64,000 nucleotides of DNA, taken from contig MICF01000007.1 of NCBI GenBank assembly GCA_001829785.1, forward strand, positions 124,001 through 188,000. Reading direction: 5' to 3'. The translations under genes were made by a program, and so were the position numbers. Below the pieces are notes generated by a model. That model was not told the DNA's origin. It saw nothing but the letters and a program-made list of their open reading frames with translations, and did no database searches. Within the stretch, counting starts at the first letter, position 1. Each line of letters opens with the position of its first letter. This DNA comes from Sulfurimonas sp. RIFOXYD12_FULL_33_39 (GTDB lineage: Bacteria > Campylobacterota > Campylobacteria > Campylobacterales > Sulfurimonadaceae). Below are positions 36,353 through 45,622 of this stretch, piece by piece.

Positions 36353-36825
36353 TGGAAGCTAGCGAAAGAAGAGTTATCTCCGTTATTGTAGTAAATGAAG
36401 CGAGCGTATTGTCACGTATAACTGACCTTTTTTCGGGTCGTGGATATAACATTACGTCGCTTACGGTTGCTCCGATTCCTGATAGCAAATACTCAAGACT
36501 AACAATCGTAACATCAGGCTCTATTAGAGTTATAGAGCAGATAACAAAACAGCTTCATAAGCTTATACCTGTTTTAAGAGTTTATGAACATGCTGATTTA
36601 GTTGAAAAAGAGATGGCGTTGATTAAATTTCCTATCTCTGAAAATATTAGTGATATTGCCGCTTTATGTGCTGCGTACAATGGCAAAATCGTTAATGTAG
36701 GAGATAATGTATTTATTGCTATGGTTGCCGATGAGCCAAAAAGAGTTGATAACTTTTTAAAAATTATAAATAAATATAACCCAAAAGAGATAGTACGAAG
36801 CGGTGCGGTAGCCCTAGAGAGATAG
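36352..36825 (+). CDS. ilvN: Acetolactate synthase regulatory subunit
   Basis: A 157-residue ACT-domain protein (VVNEASVLSRITDLFSGRGYNI near the start; a second half ending VRSGAVALER). It binds branched-chain amino acids, usually valine, and activates and feedback-controls the large subunit. It overlaps ilvB by one base, and lpxD follows after 15 bp. The same ilv-lpxD order occurs in Campylobacter from memory. Alternative symbol: ilvH. Confidence 0.95.
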   Translation: MEASERRVISVIVVNEASVLSRITDLFSGRGYNITSLTVAPIPDSKYSRLTIVTSGSIRVIEQITKQLHKLIPVLRVYEHADLVEKEMALIKFPISENISDIAALCAAYNGKIVNVGDNVFIAMVADEPKRVDNFLKIINKYNPKEIVRSGAVALER

Positions 36826-36840
36826 CATAGGAGTTTGAAA

Positions 36841-37791
36841 GTGGATTTAAAAGAGATAGCAAAAATAATAGGTTGTGAATTTAGCCGAGATAGTTTTGAA
36901 GTAAATAGATTAAATACTTTAAAGGATGCTAAGCACGATGAGATCTCTTTTGTTGCGAGTTCTAAATATGTAAAAGATATTCAAAGCTCAAAAGCAGGTG
37001 CAATAATAGTCGATAAATCTACAAAAGAGTATGTTCCTAATGGGTCTATAGCATTAGTTGTGGATAACCCTTATTGGGCAATGGCTACAATTTCTAAATA
37101 TTTTGCTCCGCCGATTGAAGATAATACTTTAGTTGAAGCGCAAATGGGAGAGGGAAGTGTTGTATCTCTAAAAGCTGAGATAGCGAAGGGCGCTACGATA
37201 GGCAAAAACTGTACAATTATGGCACATGTATATATAGGTACGAATGCCGTTGTCGGAGATAATACTGTTTTATATCCAAGCGTAACAGTTTATAGGGATT
37301 GTAAAATTGGAAATAACTGTATCATACATGCAAATACTACTATAGGAAGTGACGGTTTTGGTTTTGCAACAAACAAGCTTGGAGAACATAGAAAAATTTA
37401 TCAAAACGGTAATGTTGAGATAGAGGATAATGTTGAAATCGGTAGTTCAACTACAATTGATAGAGCTGCATTTGGAACTACTCTTATAAAACATGGCGTT
37501 AGAATTGACAACCTTGTTCAAGTAGGTCATAACTGTGTGATAGGCGAACACTCCGTTTTGGTTGCACAAGCCGGAATTTCAGGCTCTACAACGATGGGAA
37601 GAAATGTTGTAATGGGTGGTCAAAGTGCTACTGCAGGACATCTAAGTATTGCTCCGTTTACTACAATGGCGGCAAGAAGCGGCGTTACAAAGAGCATCAC
37701 TCAAAGCGGATTAACATTTGCAGGATTTCCTTTAATGGAACACAAAATATGGCTTAAACTTCAGGCTAAAATTGCTAGACTTATCAAATAA
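36841..37791 (+). CDS. lpxD: UDP-3-O-(3-hydroxyacyl)glucosamine N-acyltransferase
   Basis: About 316 residues. The N-terminal uridine-binding domain is followed by a left-handed beta helix of hexapeptide repeats (GKNCTIMAHVYIG; GSDGFGFA; VGHNCVIGEHSVL). The catalytic His is in QVGHNC. It adds the second 3-hydroxyacyl chain in lipid A synthesis. I prefer GTG 36841: GGAG at 36830-36833 is seven bases before it but only one base before the upstream TTG at 36835. The protein ends at a short C-terminal helix. Confidence 0.93.
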   Translation: MDLKEIAKIIGCEFSRDSFEVNRLNTLKDAKHDEISFVASSKYVKDIQSSKAGAIIVDKSTKEYVPNGSIALVVDNPYWAMATISKYFAPPIEDNTLVEAQMGEGSVVSLKAEIAKGATIGKNCTIMAHVYIGTNAVVGDNTVLYPSVTVYRDCKIGNNCIIHANTTIGSDGFGFATNKLGEHRKIYQNGNVEIEDNVEIGSSTTIDRAAFGTTLIKHGVRIDNLVQVGHNCVIGEHSVLVAQAGISGSTTMGRNVVMGGQSATAGHLSIAPFTTMAARSGVTKSITQSGLTFAGFPLMEHKIWLKLQAKIARLIK

Positions 37792-37810
37792 ATAATACAT
37801 AAGGATTTAC

Positions 37811-38014
37811 ATGTCAAAAATTATTTCATTAAATGGAACAAAAAAAGGTGTTATATCTATAGCTAAAATAGATGAACCGTATGGTAAAGGTACTCATAGT
37901 GTAGCTAGTATCGGGATATCTTTAGTAGGAAATGAGAGTGAACCGGAGTGGAAAGTTCATATTCCGCTTGAAAATATTGATGAAGTTATTCAAGCTTTAA
38001 ATGAATTAAAGTAA
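37811..38014 (+). CDS. Small conserved-looking protein of unknown function
   Basis: A 67-residue protein with a clear AAGGA ribosome binding site at 37800-37804, seven bases before ATG. The sequence has balanced composition (IGISLVGNESEPEWKVHIP) and ends in a short helix (ENIDEVIQALNELK). No domain is recognised and there is no membrane segment. It follows lpxD by 19 bp and ends in a strong bidirectional terminator, so it is probably the last gene of the ilvB-ilvN-lpxD unit. Confidence 0.65.
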   Translation: MSKIISLNGTKKGVISIAKIDEPYGKGTHSVASIGISLVGNESEPEWKVHIPLENIDEVIQALNELK

Positions 38015-38031
38015 GGTTGTCCTTACTTTAA
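38006..38031. terminator. Bidirectional hairpin between the small protein and aspB
   Basis: A perfect 11-bp stem, TTAAAGTAAGG and CCTTACTTTAA, around a TTGT loop between two convergent genes. The arms overlap the 3' ends of both. Confidence 0.75.
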
Positions 38032-39189
38032 CTCTTGTACGAACTCTTCTATTCTTTTAATGCCCGTGCGGATACTCTCTATATCTGTCGCAAAGCTAAA
38101 TCTAAAGTATCCTTCGCTTCCAAAACCTACACCTGGAACTACTGCAACGCCTTTTTTCTCTAAAAGCTGTTTACAAAATTCCATTGAGTCGTTGCTTATT
38201 TTTTTAATATTTACAAAAAGATAAAAAGCGCCGTCAGGTTTATAAACGCTAAGACCATCAATAGCATTAATAAGCTTTACAGCCTCATCACGGCGTTCTT
38301 TAAATGCAACTCTCATCATCTCTATATCAGTATCTGCCTCGCCGTTTAAACCGACTATCGCAGCTTTTTGAGTTATAGAGTTAATGTTTGAAGTGCTTTG
38401 ACTTTGAAGTTTTTTGGTTGCTTGAATAATCTCAGTATTATGAGCAGCCATATAGCCGAATCTCCAACCGGTCATAGCAACAGATTTGCTAAGTCCATTT
38501 ATGGTTATTGTTCTTTTATACATGTCATCGCTAACGGCAGCAGCAGAGGTAAACTTACCGTCATAAATAAGCTTTTCATACATCTCGTCACTTGCGACTA
38601 TAACGTCAGTTCCCTCTAAAACTTTTCCCAATGCACTTAGTTCATCTTTTGTATAAACTGAACCGGTAGGGTTTGAAGGAGAAGTTAAAACTATCATTTT
38701 TGTTTTTGAAGTAAGTGCATTTTTTAATTGCTCAGGAGTAATTTTAAATGAATTCTCGTCATTAGTCTCTATTTCTACAACTGTTCCGCCAAAATATAGA
38801 ACTAGCTCTGGGTACGTAACCCAGTAAGGAGCTGGGATAATTACTTCATCGCCTTTTTGGATTGTCGCTGCAAATAGGTTAAACAAAGAGTGTTTAGCAC
38901 CATTGTTTGTTATGATTTGATTTGGAGCATAAGTTAAGCCGTTGTCTCTTTTTAATTTATTAGCTATAGCAACTTTCAGAGCAGGAATACCATCAACTGC
39001 AGTGTATTTTGTAAAGCCTTCGTTTATAGCTGCTATTGCAGCATCTTTGATTACTTGTGGTGTATCAAAGTCAGGTTCACCTGCAGAGAAGCTAAGAATA
39101 TCTTTACCTTGTGCTTTTAACTCTCCGGCAAGTGTCGAAATAGCAATTGTAATTGATTCAGATAGTGTATTTACGCGATCTGTAAGCAT
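38023..39189 (-). CDS. aspB: Aspartate aminotransferase (class I, subgroup Igamma)
   Basis: A 388-residue PLP aminotransferase. SFSAGEPDFDTP is near the start, then NNGAKHSLFN, LTSPSNPTGSVY, the PLP-lysine motif NGLSKSVAMTGWRFGY, and GVGFGSEGYFRFSFA at the end. It interconverts aspartate and oxaloacetate with glutamate/2-oxoglutarate. Related enzymes accept prephenate, which sequence alone cannot exclude. It is last in the minus-strand run hisS ... speA-cysE-aspB, 76 bp after cysE. Confidence 0.93.
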   Translation of the reverse strand: MLTDRVNTLSESITIAISTLAGELKAQGKDILSFSAGEPDFDTPQVIKDAAIAAINEGFTKYTAVDGIPALKVAIANKLKRDNGLTYAPNQIITNNGAKHSLFNLFAATIQKGDEVIIPAPYWVTYPELVLYFGGTVVEIETNDENSFKITPEQLKNALTSKTKMIVLTSPSNPTGSVYTKDELSALGKVLEGTDVIVASDEMYEKLIYDGKFTSAAAVSDDMYKRTITINGLSKSVAMTGWRFGYMAAHNTEIIQATKKLQSQSTSNINSITQKAAIVGLNGEADTDIEMMRVAFKERRDEAVKLINAIDGLSVYKPDGAFYLFVNIKKISNDSMEFCKQLLEKKGVAVVPGVGFGSEGYFRFSFATDIESIRTGIKRIEEFVQELK

Positions 39190-39265
39190 AATTAACCCTT
39201 TTTAAAAATATAGGGCGAATTATACTAAAATAATTCTGTTTAATGTAATTTTTTGTATAAAAATT

Positions 39266-39967
39266 TTAGTTTTTCATCGCTTTAATAAATGATTCATAAA
39301 TTTTTTCAAGCTCCAAATCTTGTTCAAGTAGCTGTTTATTATCTTCAACCAAGATGTGTTCAAGTACTGCGACACGCTTGAGCATATATTCAAACATCTC
39401 TTTATTTATATCAGGAAGCATATTGTGCATAAGAGGGTCTTTACATCTCCCTTTCTCAATAACATGTGCAGGAATACCGATAGCAGTAGCATTGTTTGGA
39501 ACAGCTTTTACAACAACGGAATTTGCACCTATTTTTGCATACTCACCAATAGTAATATTTCCTAGAACTTTTGCTCCTGCACCTAAAACGGCACCTTTTT
39601 TTACGGTAGGATGTCTTTTACCTTGAGTTAATGAAACTCCGCCAAGGGTAACACCTTGATATATTAAAACATCATCCTCTATAATTGCAGTCTGCCCTAT
39701 AACAACACCTGTGCCATGGTCTATAAATACTCTTTTACCGATTTTTGCACCAGGGTGTATATCAATGTTCGTAAGTATTTGAGTTAAACCCATTACTATT
39801 CTTGCGAGACTTTTAAAATTGGAGATATATAGTTTATGTGCAACTCTATACCAAGCAACAGCCCAAACTCCCGGATAATTAAATAAAAAATCAAGTTTAG
39901 AGTTTAGTGCCGGATCATTTTTATAAGCGTTTGAAAAATCTTCTTTGATTTCAGCATAAAGTCCCAC
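39266..39967 (-). CDS. cysE: Serine O-acetyltransferase
   Basis: A 233-residue protein. The N-terminal helical part includes FLFNYPGVWAVAWYRVAHKL, and hexapeptide repeats follow (DIHPGAKIGKRVFIDHGTG; GVTLGGVSL; RHPTVKKGAVLGAGAKVLG). The catalytic His is in IDHGTG. It acetylates serine with acetyl-CoA for cysteine synthesis. The C-terminal tail, which in other species binds cysteine synthase, is long and acidic here. It lies 9 bp after speA on the same strand. Confidence 0.94.
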   Translation of the reverse strand: MGLYAEIKEDFSNAYKNDPALNSKLDFLFNYPGVWAVAWYRVAHKLYISNFKSLARIVMGLTQILTNIDIHPGAKIGKRVFIDHGTGVVIGQTAIIEDDVLIYQGVTLGGVSLTQGKRHPTVKKGAVLGAGAKVLGNITIGEYAKIGANSVVVKAVPNNATAIGIPAHVIEKGRCKDPLMHNMLPDINKEMFEYMLKRVAVLEHILVEDNKQLLEQDLELEKIYESFIKAMKN

Positions 39968-39976
39968 TGCTAACTC

Positions 39977-41806
39977 CTAATTTGTAGTTCTTAAATAGCC
40001 GTTTTGTTGTAAAAACAGCTCTAATTTTGCAAGTGTATCATTTTTTTCTTGTTCTGTAATAAAGTCAGAATTTGACAAATCATTTTTAAGTTTATTTGAT
40101 AGTACGCTAACGTTATATCCGAGTGAATCCAATATATCTAAGATGCTTTTTGATTCAACCGCATTTTTAATCTCGTACGAATACTCATCAATGGTAATTG
40201 TATATTCGCTAGGATGCGTAAATAGATTGTGATTCATACCTAAAGTTTCTTGATAAGCACCGACATTAAAAAATCCTAAGAAATAGTCCTCTTCATCCAA
40301 ATTAACATCATGTAAATATAAAGGTTTGTCAGGATTAAAACCTATCTCTCCGTCGCTATCACATGTAATATCCCAAAGTGATGCTGCTCGTAGAGGTGTC
40401 GTATTTAGGTGATGAAGCGGCATAACCGGAAAGTGTTGATTTAATCCCCAATAATCAGGTAAGCTTTGAAATATAGAAGCGTTGATAAGGTAACGCTCTT
40501 GAAGTTTTACCTGCAATTGTGCTAACTCATCTGTCGGATTTGATGATTTTAAATAAAGTGCTCTTTTTATAATGCTGTGAACTAAAATTTCAGCATTTGA
40601 GCGGTCTTGCAAATCAATATAACCTAAGTCAAATAACGTAAGTACAGACTCCATATGATCAAGAGCATCGTGAAGATACTCTATACAGTTTGTATTGTTT
40701 AAAAGTTTATTTAACTCAATAAGCTCCTCTATTAGAGGCGGATTTGTTTTTTTGAAATTAAGCAATTTTTCTTGAAAGTCTTGCGTAAAAAGCTCTAAAA
40801 CAGGAGTTATGAGTACAGCATGCGAAGCTACAATAAATCTTCCTGATTCAGTAAAAATATCTGGATGCGTAACATTTTTGGCATTCATAATTTCGCCAAG
40901 CAAGAAAACAACACTGCTTGAAAACTCATCTATTGAATAGTTGCGAGAATTTGATAGTGTATGTTGGTCATACTCTACTGCCAAACCGCCTCCGATATTT
41001 ATACTGTTTAACTTTGATGCACCCATTTTTTTAAGTTCTGCATATATATTTCCGGCTTCACGAAGAGCTTTTTTAAGAGGTGCTATATCGGACATTTGTG
41101 AACCGATATGAAAATGAATCATGCTTAGATAATCTAACAGATTCGCTTCTCTAAGAAGAGTAATTGCTTCAATAATCTCTGTTGATGTTAAACCAAACTT
41201 TGCGTCCATACCGCCGCTTTTCGCCCATATACCGCTTCCTGTACTATGTAGTCTTACTCTAATACCGATATTTGGAACTTTTAGACTACATTCGTTTGCA
41301 ACTTCTATGATAGTCTCAAGTTCGCCCAGACCCTCTATGGTAATCGTAATGTTATGTCCGCTTTGAGCGGCAATAAAACCAAGGGTAATCATCTCCTTGT
41401 CTTTAAAGCCGTTTACCGTTATGCTTGCTCCTGTGGGAGTTTTGCTCATAGCTAAAATCAATTCTGCTTTTGAACCTGCTTCCAGACCGTAGTTAAATTG
41501 TGCGCCCTGTGAAGTAATAGCTTCAACGGCATGTGGAAACTGGTTTACTTTTAGAGGAAAAACAGCGTTAAAACTCCCTTTATAGTTGTTTTGTTGTATA
41601 GCTTTGTCAAAGTATGAATAAAGAGTTCTTATTTGACTCTTTATTAGATGAGGAAACCTAAGTAAAATAGGTCCTCTTACATCGTTTGAACGAATCTCTT
41701 CTACTATTTGCAATAGAGAAGGCATACATTTGTAATTTAATTTTATTTGACCGTCTTCAATTATAAAATTTTTATTAGACCAAATATCTAGACCGAAATT
41801 ATCCAT
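39977..41806 (-). CDS. speA: Biosynthetic arginine decarboxylase
   Basis: A 609-residue fold-III PLP enzyme. The PLP lysine is in FPLKVNQFPHAVE near residue 87, with NIGGGLAVEYD at the phosphate site and FTESGRFIVASH following. The C-terminal half matches the SpeA family, with FNVGAYQETLGMNHNLF. The product is agmatine, from which putrescine is made. This could feed the carboxyspermidine pathway at the window start. It starts 9 bp after the glutamate-synthase-like gene. Confidence 0.94.
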   Translation of the reverse strand: MDNFGLDIWSNKNFIIEDGQIKLNYKCMPSLLQIVEEIRSNDVRGPILLRFPHLIKSQIRTLYSYFDKAIQQNNYKGSFNAVFPLKVNQFPHAVEAITSQGAQFNYGLEAGSKAELILAMSKTPTGASITVNGFKDKEMITLGFIAAQSGHNITITIEGLGELETIIEVANECSLKVPNIGIRVRLHSTGSGIWAKSGGMDAKFGLTSTEIIEAITLLREANLLDYLSMIHFHIGSQMSDIAPLKKALREAGNIYAELKKMGASKLNSINIGGGLAVEYDQHTLSNSRNYSIDEFSSSVVFLLGEIMNAKNVTHPDIFTESGRFIVASHAVLITPVLELFTQDFQEKLLNFKKTNPPLIEELIELNKLLNNTNCIEYLHDALDHMESVLTLFDLGYIDLQDRSNAEILVHSIIKRALYLKSSNPTDELAQLQVKLQERYLINASIFQSLPDYWGLNQHFPVMPLHHLNTTPLRAASLWDITCDSDGEIGFNPDKPLYLHDVNLDEEDYFLGFFNVGAYQETLGMNHNLFTHPSEYTITIDEYSYEIKNAVESKSILDILDSLGYNVSVLSNKLKNDLSNSDFITEQEKNDTLAKLELFLQQNGYLRTTN

Positions 41807-41815
41807 ACTATTATC

Positions 41816-43543
41816 CTATACATGTAATTTGTGATGAAAATATTTATCAATGTCAAAATATATTTCACCGCTTCTATTTTTAAAAGTAAGATTTGATTTA
41901 CTAAGCTTGCTTATATGATTTACGCCCATAACTGCTAAAACCACCTTCATTCCTTTGATTAGATTGATATGGTAGTTACCTATCTCTTTACCCTCTTTTA
42001 TTACAAGGTAAGAAGCTCTCTTCTTCTCATCTTGCGTTGCCATTCCGACTGGGCATACATGTGAACCGAAACCTGAACACATTCTAGCTCGAATACATCC
42101 GCCGCTCATCATAAAACCTCTGGCAATACCTACTGCGTCAGCTCCCATACACATCGTTATGATTATATCATCCGGAGTTAGTATTTTTCCACTTGCTATA
42201 ATTTTTATATCTTGTCTGATATTATGTTTTTTAAGAATAGTGTCTAAAATGTATAAAGCATTGTTAGTTGTCAGTCCCACAGACTCCATAAGTTCAAGAG
42301 GCGCCGTAGCACTTCCTCCTTCTCCGCTGTCGATAGTTATAAAATCAGGTATATTTCTTCCTAAAAGCTTTCTTGATGCAATTTCGCATACCAGCTCTTC
42401 AACAGCATTTGCATCTGATATTACAATTTTAAAACCAACTGGCTTTAAAGAAAGTTTTTGCAATCTCTCGACAAAATCAAGAAGATGAGAAGTAGTATCT
42501 GCATAGGGAAATCTGTTTGGCGAAAAAACATCTTTACCCTCAGGTACGCCTCTATAATAAGCTATATCTGCGCTAACTTTAGCACCTGCTAGTTTGCCGC
42601 CGGTCTGTTTTGCACCTTGAGCGATTTTTATCTCAGTCATACGACAAAACTTCATTATTTTTTGGTATTTCATTTCATCAAATTTTCCATCTGTGTCACG
42701 TACGCCGTATAATCCTGAACCCATTTGAAATATTATATTTGGTATATCGGAAGGCACCTCTTTTGGAAAAGATTCTAAAGAAGCACTCCAGTTAATGCGA
42801 AAAAGTACATGAGATATTGTGTCGTATATATAAGTGTTTTGGGTTTTTTTATTTAATAAAATAGTTCTATACAGCTTTAGAGCAAGGGCTCTGTTAAATA
42901 GTCTGTTTACTGTCTTAAAAGCTAACTCTGAAATTGGAGAACTTTTGACAATCTCAAGGTAGTCACAGTTTTTCAAATCAGGCTTATGTGTAAAAAGATG
43001 ATTTGAAGTAAGAGAACCTTCCCCTGTATTGATAGTTAAATCTGTTTTTGCACCTGCAATAGAAAAAGCACGTATTGCTTCAGGACTTAGCGCGCCGTCG
43101 CTCATAGCTGAACGTATAACAGGCGTATGAGACACAAACGGTATCTCTCTATCTTTGCCAAATACTACGCTAGTATCTTCGCTTACTTCATTTTCATTTA
43201 ATACATTATTTGAATGTTTTATAATAAATCTGGAGCCTGAGAACGGTTGTGAAACTGAAAATGATTTATAGTTTGGAACATTTTTGGCAGCTTTATAAAC
43301 CCAATCAACTTTATCTTTTGAGTCATAAAATGTCTCATCTGCAAAATATTGGCGAAGAGGTTCTCTTAATGCTTCAAAAAAGTATCTAAATCTTCCAATT
43401 ACCGGATAGTTTATAAGCAAGGCATGTTTGCGTTGAACATATTTGTCATAAATATACAAAAAAACTACGCCTATAAAACCGATTAAAATAAAAAATTCTA
43501 TAAATTCAACAAATATACTCCACAAATAATGCATTGCTTCCAA
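41816..43543 (-). CDS. Membrane-anchored FMN-binding glutamate-synthase-like protein
   Basis: About 575 residues. An N-terminal membrane segment (FFILIGFIGVVFLYIYDKY) precedes a soluble domain matching the FMN and Fe-S part of glutamate synthase: SAPISEL-type start, KIAQGAKQTGGKLAG, TIDSGEGGSATAPLELM, and cysteines in CIRARMCSGFGSHVCPVGMA for a [3Fe-4S] cluster. The amidotransferase and glycine-repeat domains are absent. It is distinct from gltB at 6144. A stand-alone synthase fed by another electron donor is possible; the reaction is unproven. TTG 43543 is preferred: GAGGA is nine bases upstream. ATG 43534 is an alternative. It starts two bases after hisS. Confidence 0.82.
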   Translation of the reverse strand: MEAMHYLWSIFVEFIEFFILIGFIGVVFLYIYDKYVQRKHALLINYPVIGRFRYFFEALREPLRQYFADETFYDSKDKVDWVYKAAKNVPNYKSFSVSQPFSGSRFIIKHSNNVLNENEVSEDTSVVFGKDREIPFVSHTPVIRSAMSDGALSPEAIRAFSIAGAKTDLTINTGEGSLTSNHLFTHKPDLKNCDYLEIVKSSPISELAFKTVNRLFNRALALKLYRTILLNKKTQNTYIYDTISHVLFRINWSASLESFPKEVPSDIPNIIFQMGSGLYGVRDTDGKFDEMKYQKIMKFCRMTEIKIAQGAKQTGGKLAGAKVSADIAYYRGVPEGKDVFSPNRFPYADTTSHLLDFVERLQKLSLKPVGFKIVISDANAVEELVCEIASRKLLGRNIPDFITIDSGEGGSATAPLELMESVGLTTNNALYILDTILKKHNIRQDIKIIASGKILTPDDIIITMCMGADAVGIARGFMMSGGCIRARMCSGFGSHVCPVGMATQDEKKRASYLVIKEGKEIGNYHINLIKGMKVVLAVMGVNHISKLSKSNLTFKNRSGEIYFDIDKYFHHKLHV

Positions 43544-43545
43544 AA

Positions 43546-44757
43546 TTAGAAATCCTCGATTAAAACAGTTTGTTCTGTTTGATTTTCCAAATTTTTTACC
43601 CAAATATTACTATTTTTTAATTCATCGGAACCTATAATGGCGCAGTATTTTGCGTTTGCTTTGTCTGCGGCTTTTAGATGATTTTTTAAATTTTTAGCTT
43701 TATAGTCAATTGTTACTTTATAGTCTGCTCTTTTTTTATGCGCAAGTTTTACTATAAAATCTATCGCCTCACTCTCCATTGCACCGATATAATAACCCTC
43801 TCTTTTTGACTCAGGCATAACGATAAGCTCCATAAGTCTCTCAATACCCATCGCAAAACCAACGGCAGGAGTAGCTCTACCGTCTAAAAATTCCACAAGT
43901 CTGTCATATCTTCCTCCACCTGCTATTGCACTCTGACTACCGATATTATCACTTACAAATTCAAATGCGGTTTTAGAGTAATAATCCAATCCGCGAACAA
44001 GATTTGTATCAATCTCGTATGCAATACTATTCTCTTGAAGTATTTTTTTAAGAGTTCCGAAATCATCACTACATGTAGAACATAAATGCTGTATAAGCTT
44101 CGGTGCACCGACGTATAATTCTTGACACTTTTCATTTTTGCAATCTAATACTCTAATAGGATTTGTGTCTAGTCTTCTTATACAATCTTCACAAATACCG
44201 TCTTTGCACTCTTGCACAAAACCTACCAATTTAGTTCTATAATCAGGCATACAGTTATTGTCGCCAAGAGAGTTTAATTTAAGTCTGTATCCTATTCCTA
44301 ATTTTTTTAAAATATCACCGACCATCATAATCATTGTTGCATCTTCATAAACGCTTGCTTCGCCAAAACTCTCTACTCCGAATTGATGAAACTGCCTAAG
44401 TCGTCCTTTTTGCGGTCGCTCATATCTAAACATTGCCCCATGATAAAAAAAGCGGTGTATGCCGCCCGCGCGGTCTAGTTTTTTTTGAACAAATGCACGT
44501 ACAACACCAGCTGTTCCCTCAGGGCGAAGACATACGTCATTTTCGCCTTTATCTATAAACTGGTACATCTCTTTACCGACAATATCGCTAGATTCGCCTA
44601 CTGAACGCTTAAAAAGAGCCGTCTCTTCGAGTAGAGGAGTCTGTATAAAATGAAAACCGTATTTTTGAGCTATCCCTGTAGCAGTATTTATGAAGTATGT
44701 AAACCTCTCATAATCTTCACTCAAAATATCGTTCATTCCTCTTAATGAATTAATCAT
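43546..44757 (-). CDS. hisS: Histidyl-tRNA synthetase
   Basis: A 403-residue class-II synthetase. Motif 1 lies near the start (LRGMNDILSEDYERF), motif 2 has LRPEGTAGVVRAF and FRYERPQKGRLRQFHQFG, and the histidine-specific sequences are LVRGLDYYSKTAFEF and AIAGGGRYDRLV. The C-terminal anticodon-binding domain is short. It charges tRNA-His. It is first in a minus-strand run with the glutamate-synthase-like gene and speA-cysE-aspB, diverging from sodB over 186 bp. Confidence 0.96.
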   Translation of the reverse strand: MINSLRGMNDILSEDYERFTYFINTATGIAQKYGFHFIQTPLLEETALFKRSVGESSDIVGKEMYQFIDKGENDVCLRPEGTAGVVRAFVQKKLDRAGGIHRFFYHGAMFRYERPQKGRLRQFHQFGVESFGEASVYEDATMIMMVGDILKKLGIGYRLKLNSLGDNNCMPDYRTKLVGFVQECKDGICEDCIRRLDTNPIRVLDCKNEKCQELYVGAPKLIQHLCSTCSDDFGTLKKILQENSIAYEIDTNLVRGLDYYSKTAFEFVSDNIGSQSAIAGGGRYDRLVEFLDGRATPAVGFAMGIERLMELIVMPESKREGYYIGAMESEAIDFIVKLAHKKRADYKVTIDYKAKNLKNHLKAADKANAKYCAIIGSDELKNSNIWVKNLENQTEQTVLIEDF

Positions 44758-44943
44758 CTCTTTCCTTAATTTATTAATCTAAATTTACAGTTTATCTATT
44801 GTGAAAGGATACCATTTTTTGCTTATAGTTGATTTACTAAGGTTATGTATTTGAAAAAAAATATAAATTTTATTTAAATTAAATTTAATTATAAAACCTT
44901 ATACTACTAGCATACTATTAAGTTTAAACAAAAAGGATATACG

Positions 44944-45621
44944 ATGATTGAATTACCAAAACTACCATTTGCAAAAGATGCACTTGAGCCTTTTATTTCG
45001 GCTGAGACTATAGAGTATCATTACGGTAAACATCACACGGCTTATGTAAATAAGCTAAATGAGTTAATAAAAGATACTGAATATGAGGATATGTCTTTAT
45101 CATCTATTATTCGCTCTTCTGATGGAGCTATTTTTAATAATTCTGCTCAGGTTTTTAACCATACTTTTTATTGGAAAAGTCTAAGTGCGTCAAAGTCTGC
45201 TCCAAGTGGAAAACTTTTAGCTAAAATTAATAATGATTTTGGGTCTCTTGAAGTCTTAAAAGAGGAGTTTATAAAAGCAGGAACTACACTCTTTGGTTCA
45301 GGCTGGGTATGGCTGGTGAGGGAACCAAAAGGACAGTTGGCAGTTAAGAAGACAGAAAATGCGCATAATCCGCTAGGCTCTCATCAGATACCTCTATTTG
45401 TATGCGATGTTTGGGAACATGCATATTATATTGATTATAGAAATCTGCGTCCAAAATATTTAGAAGAGTTTTGGAACCACATAAATTGGGATTTTGCAAC
45501 AAAAGCGTTTGATAAAACAGATAATGATATTTTTATTGGAACTGAACCTTGTAATGATATCCATGACCCTTTTTGTCAGGTATTGGATGAGCTTCAAAAT
45601 CAAGACAGAGTTACTAGCTAA
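44944..45621 (+). CDS. sodB: Superoxide dismutase (Fe type likely)
   Basis: A 225-residue protein. Metal ligands are visible in EYHYGKHHTAYVNKL (first His), FNHTFYWKSL (second His), and DVWEHAYYIDYRNLRPKYL (Asp and third His). It detoxifies superoxide in the cytoplasm. It is about 30 residues longer at the C-terminus than typical SodB. Fe rather than Mn use is inferred from the Campylobacterota norm. AAGGA at about 44932 is the ribosome binding site. The AT-rich upstream spacer has TATACT and TACTAT as -10 candidates. The HPP gene converges two bases away. Confidence 0.94.
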   Translation: MIELPKLPFAKDALEPFISAETIEYHYGKHHTAYVNKLNELIKDTEYEDMSLSSIIRSSDGAIFNNSAQVFNHTFYWKSLSASKSAPSGKLLAKINNDFGSLEVLKEEFIKAGTTLFGSGWVWLVREPKGQLAVKKTENAHNPLGSHQIPLFVCDVWEHAYYIDYRNLRPKYLEEFWNHINWDFATKAFDKTDNDIFIGTEPCNDIHDPFCQVLDELQNQDRVTS

Positions 45622-45622
45622 A

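Noticed and set aside
41816-43543. Second copy of gltB by duplication
   Set aside because: Only the FMN/Fe-S core is shared, with a membrane anchor and different flanking domains; it is a distinct family, not a duplicate of 6144-10583.
44840-44900. PerR or Fur operator upstream of sodB
   Set aside because: The stretch is nearly all A and T, so partial palindromes are expected by chance; no site stands out.
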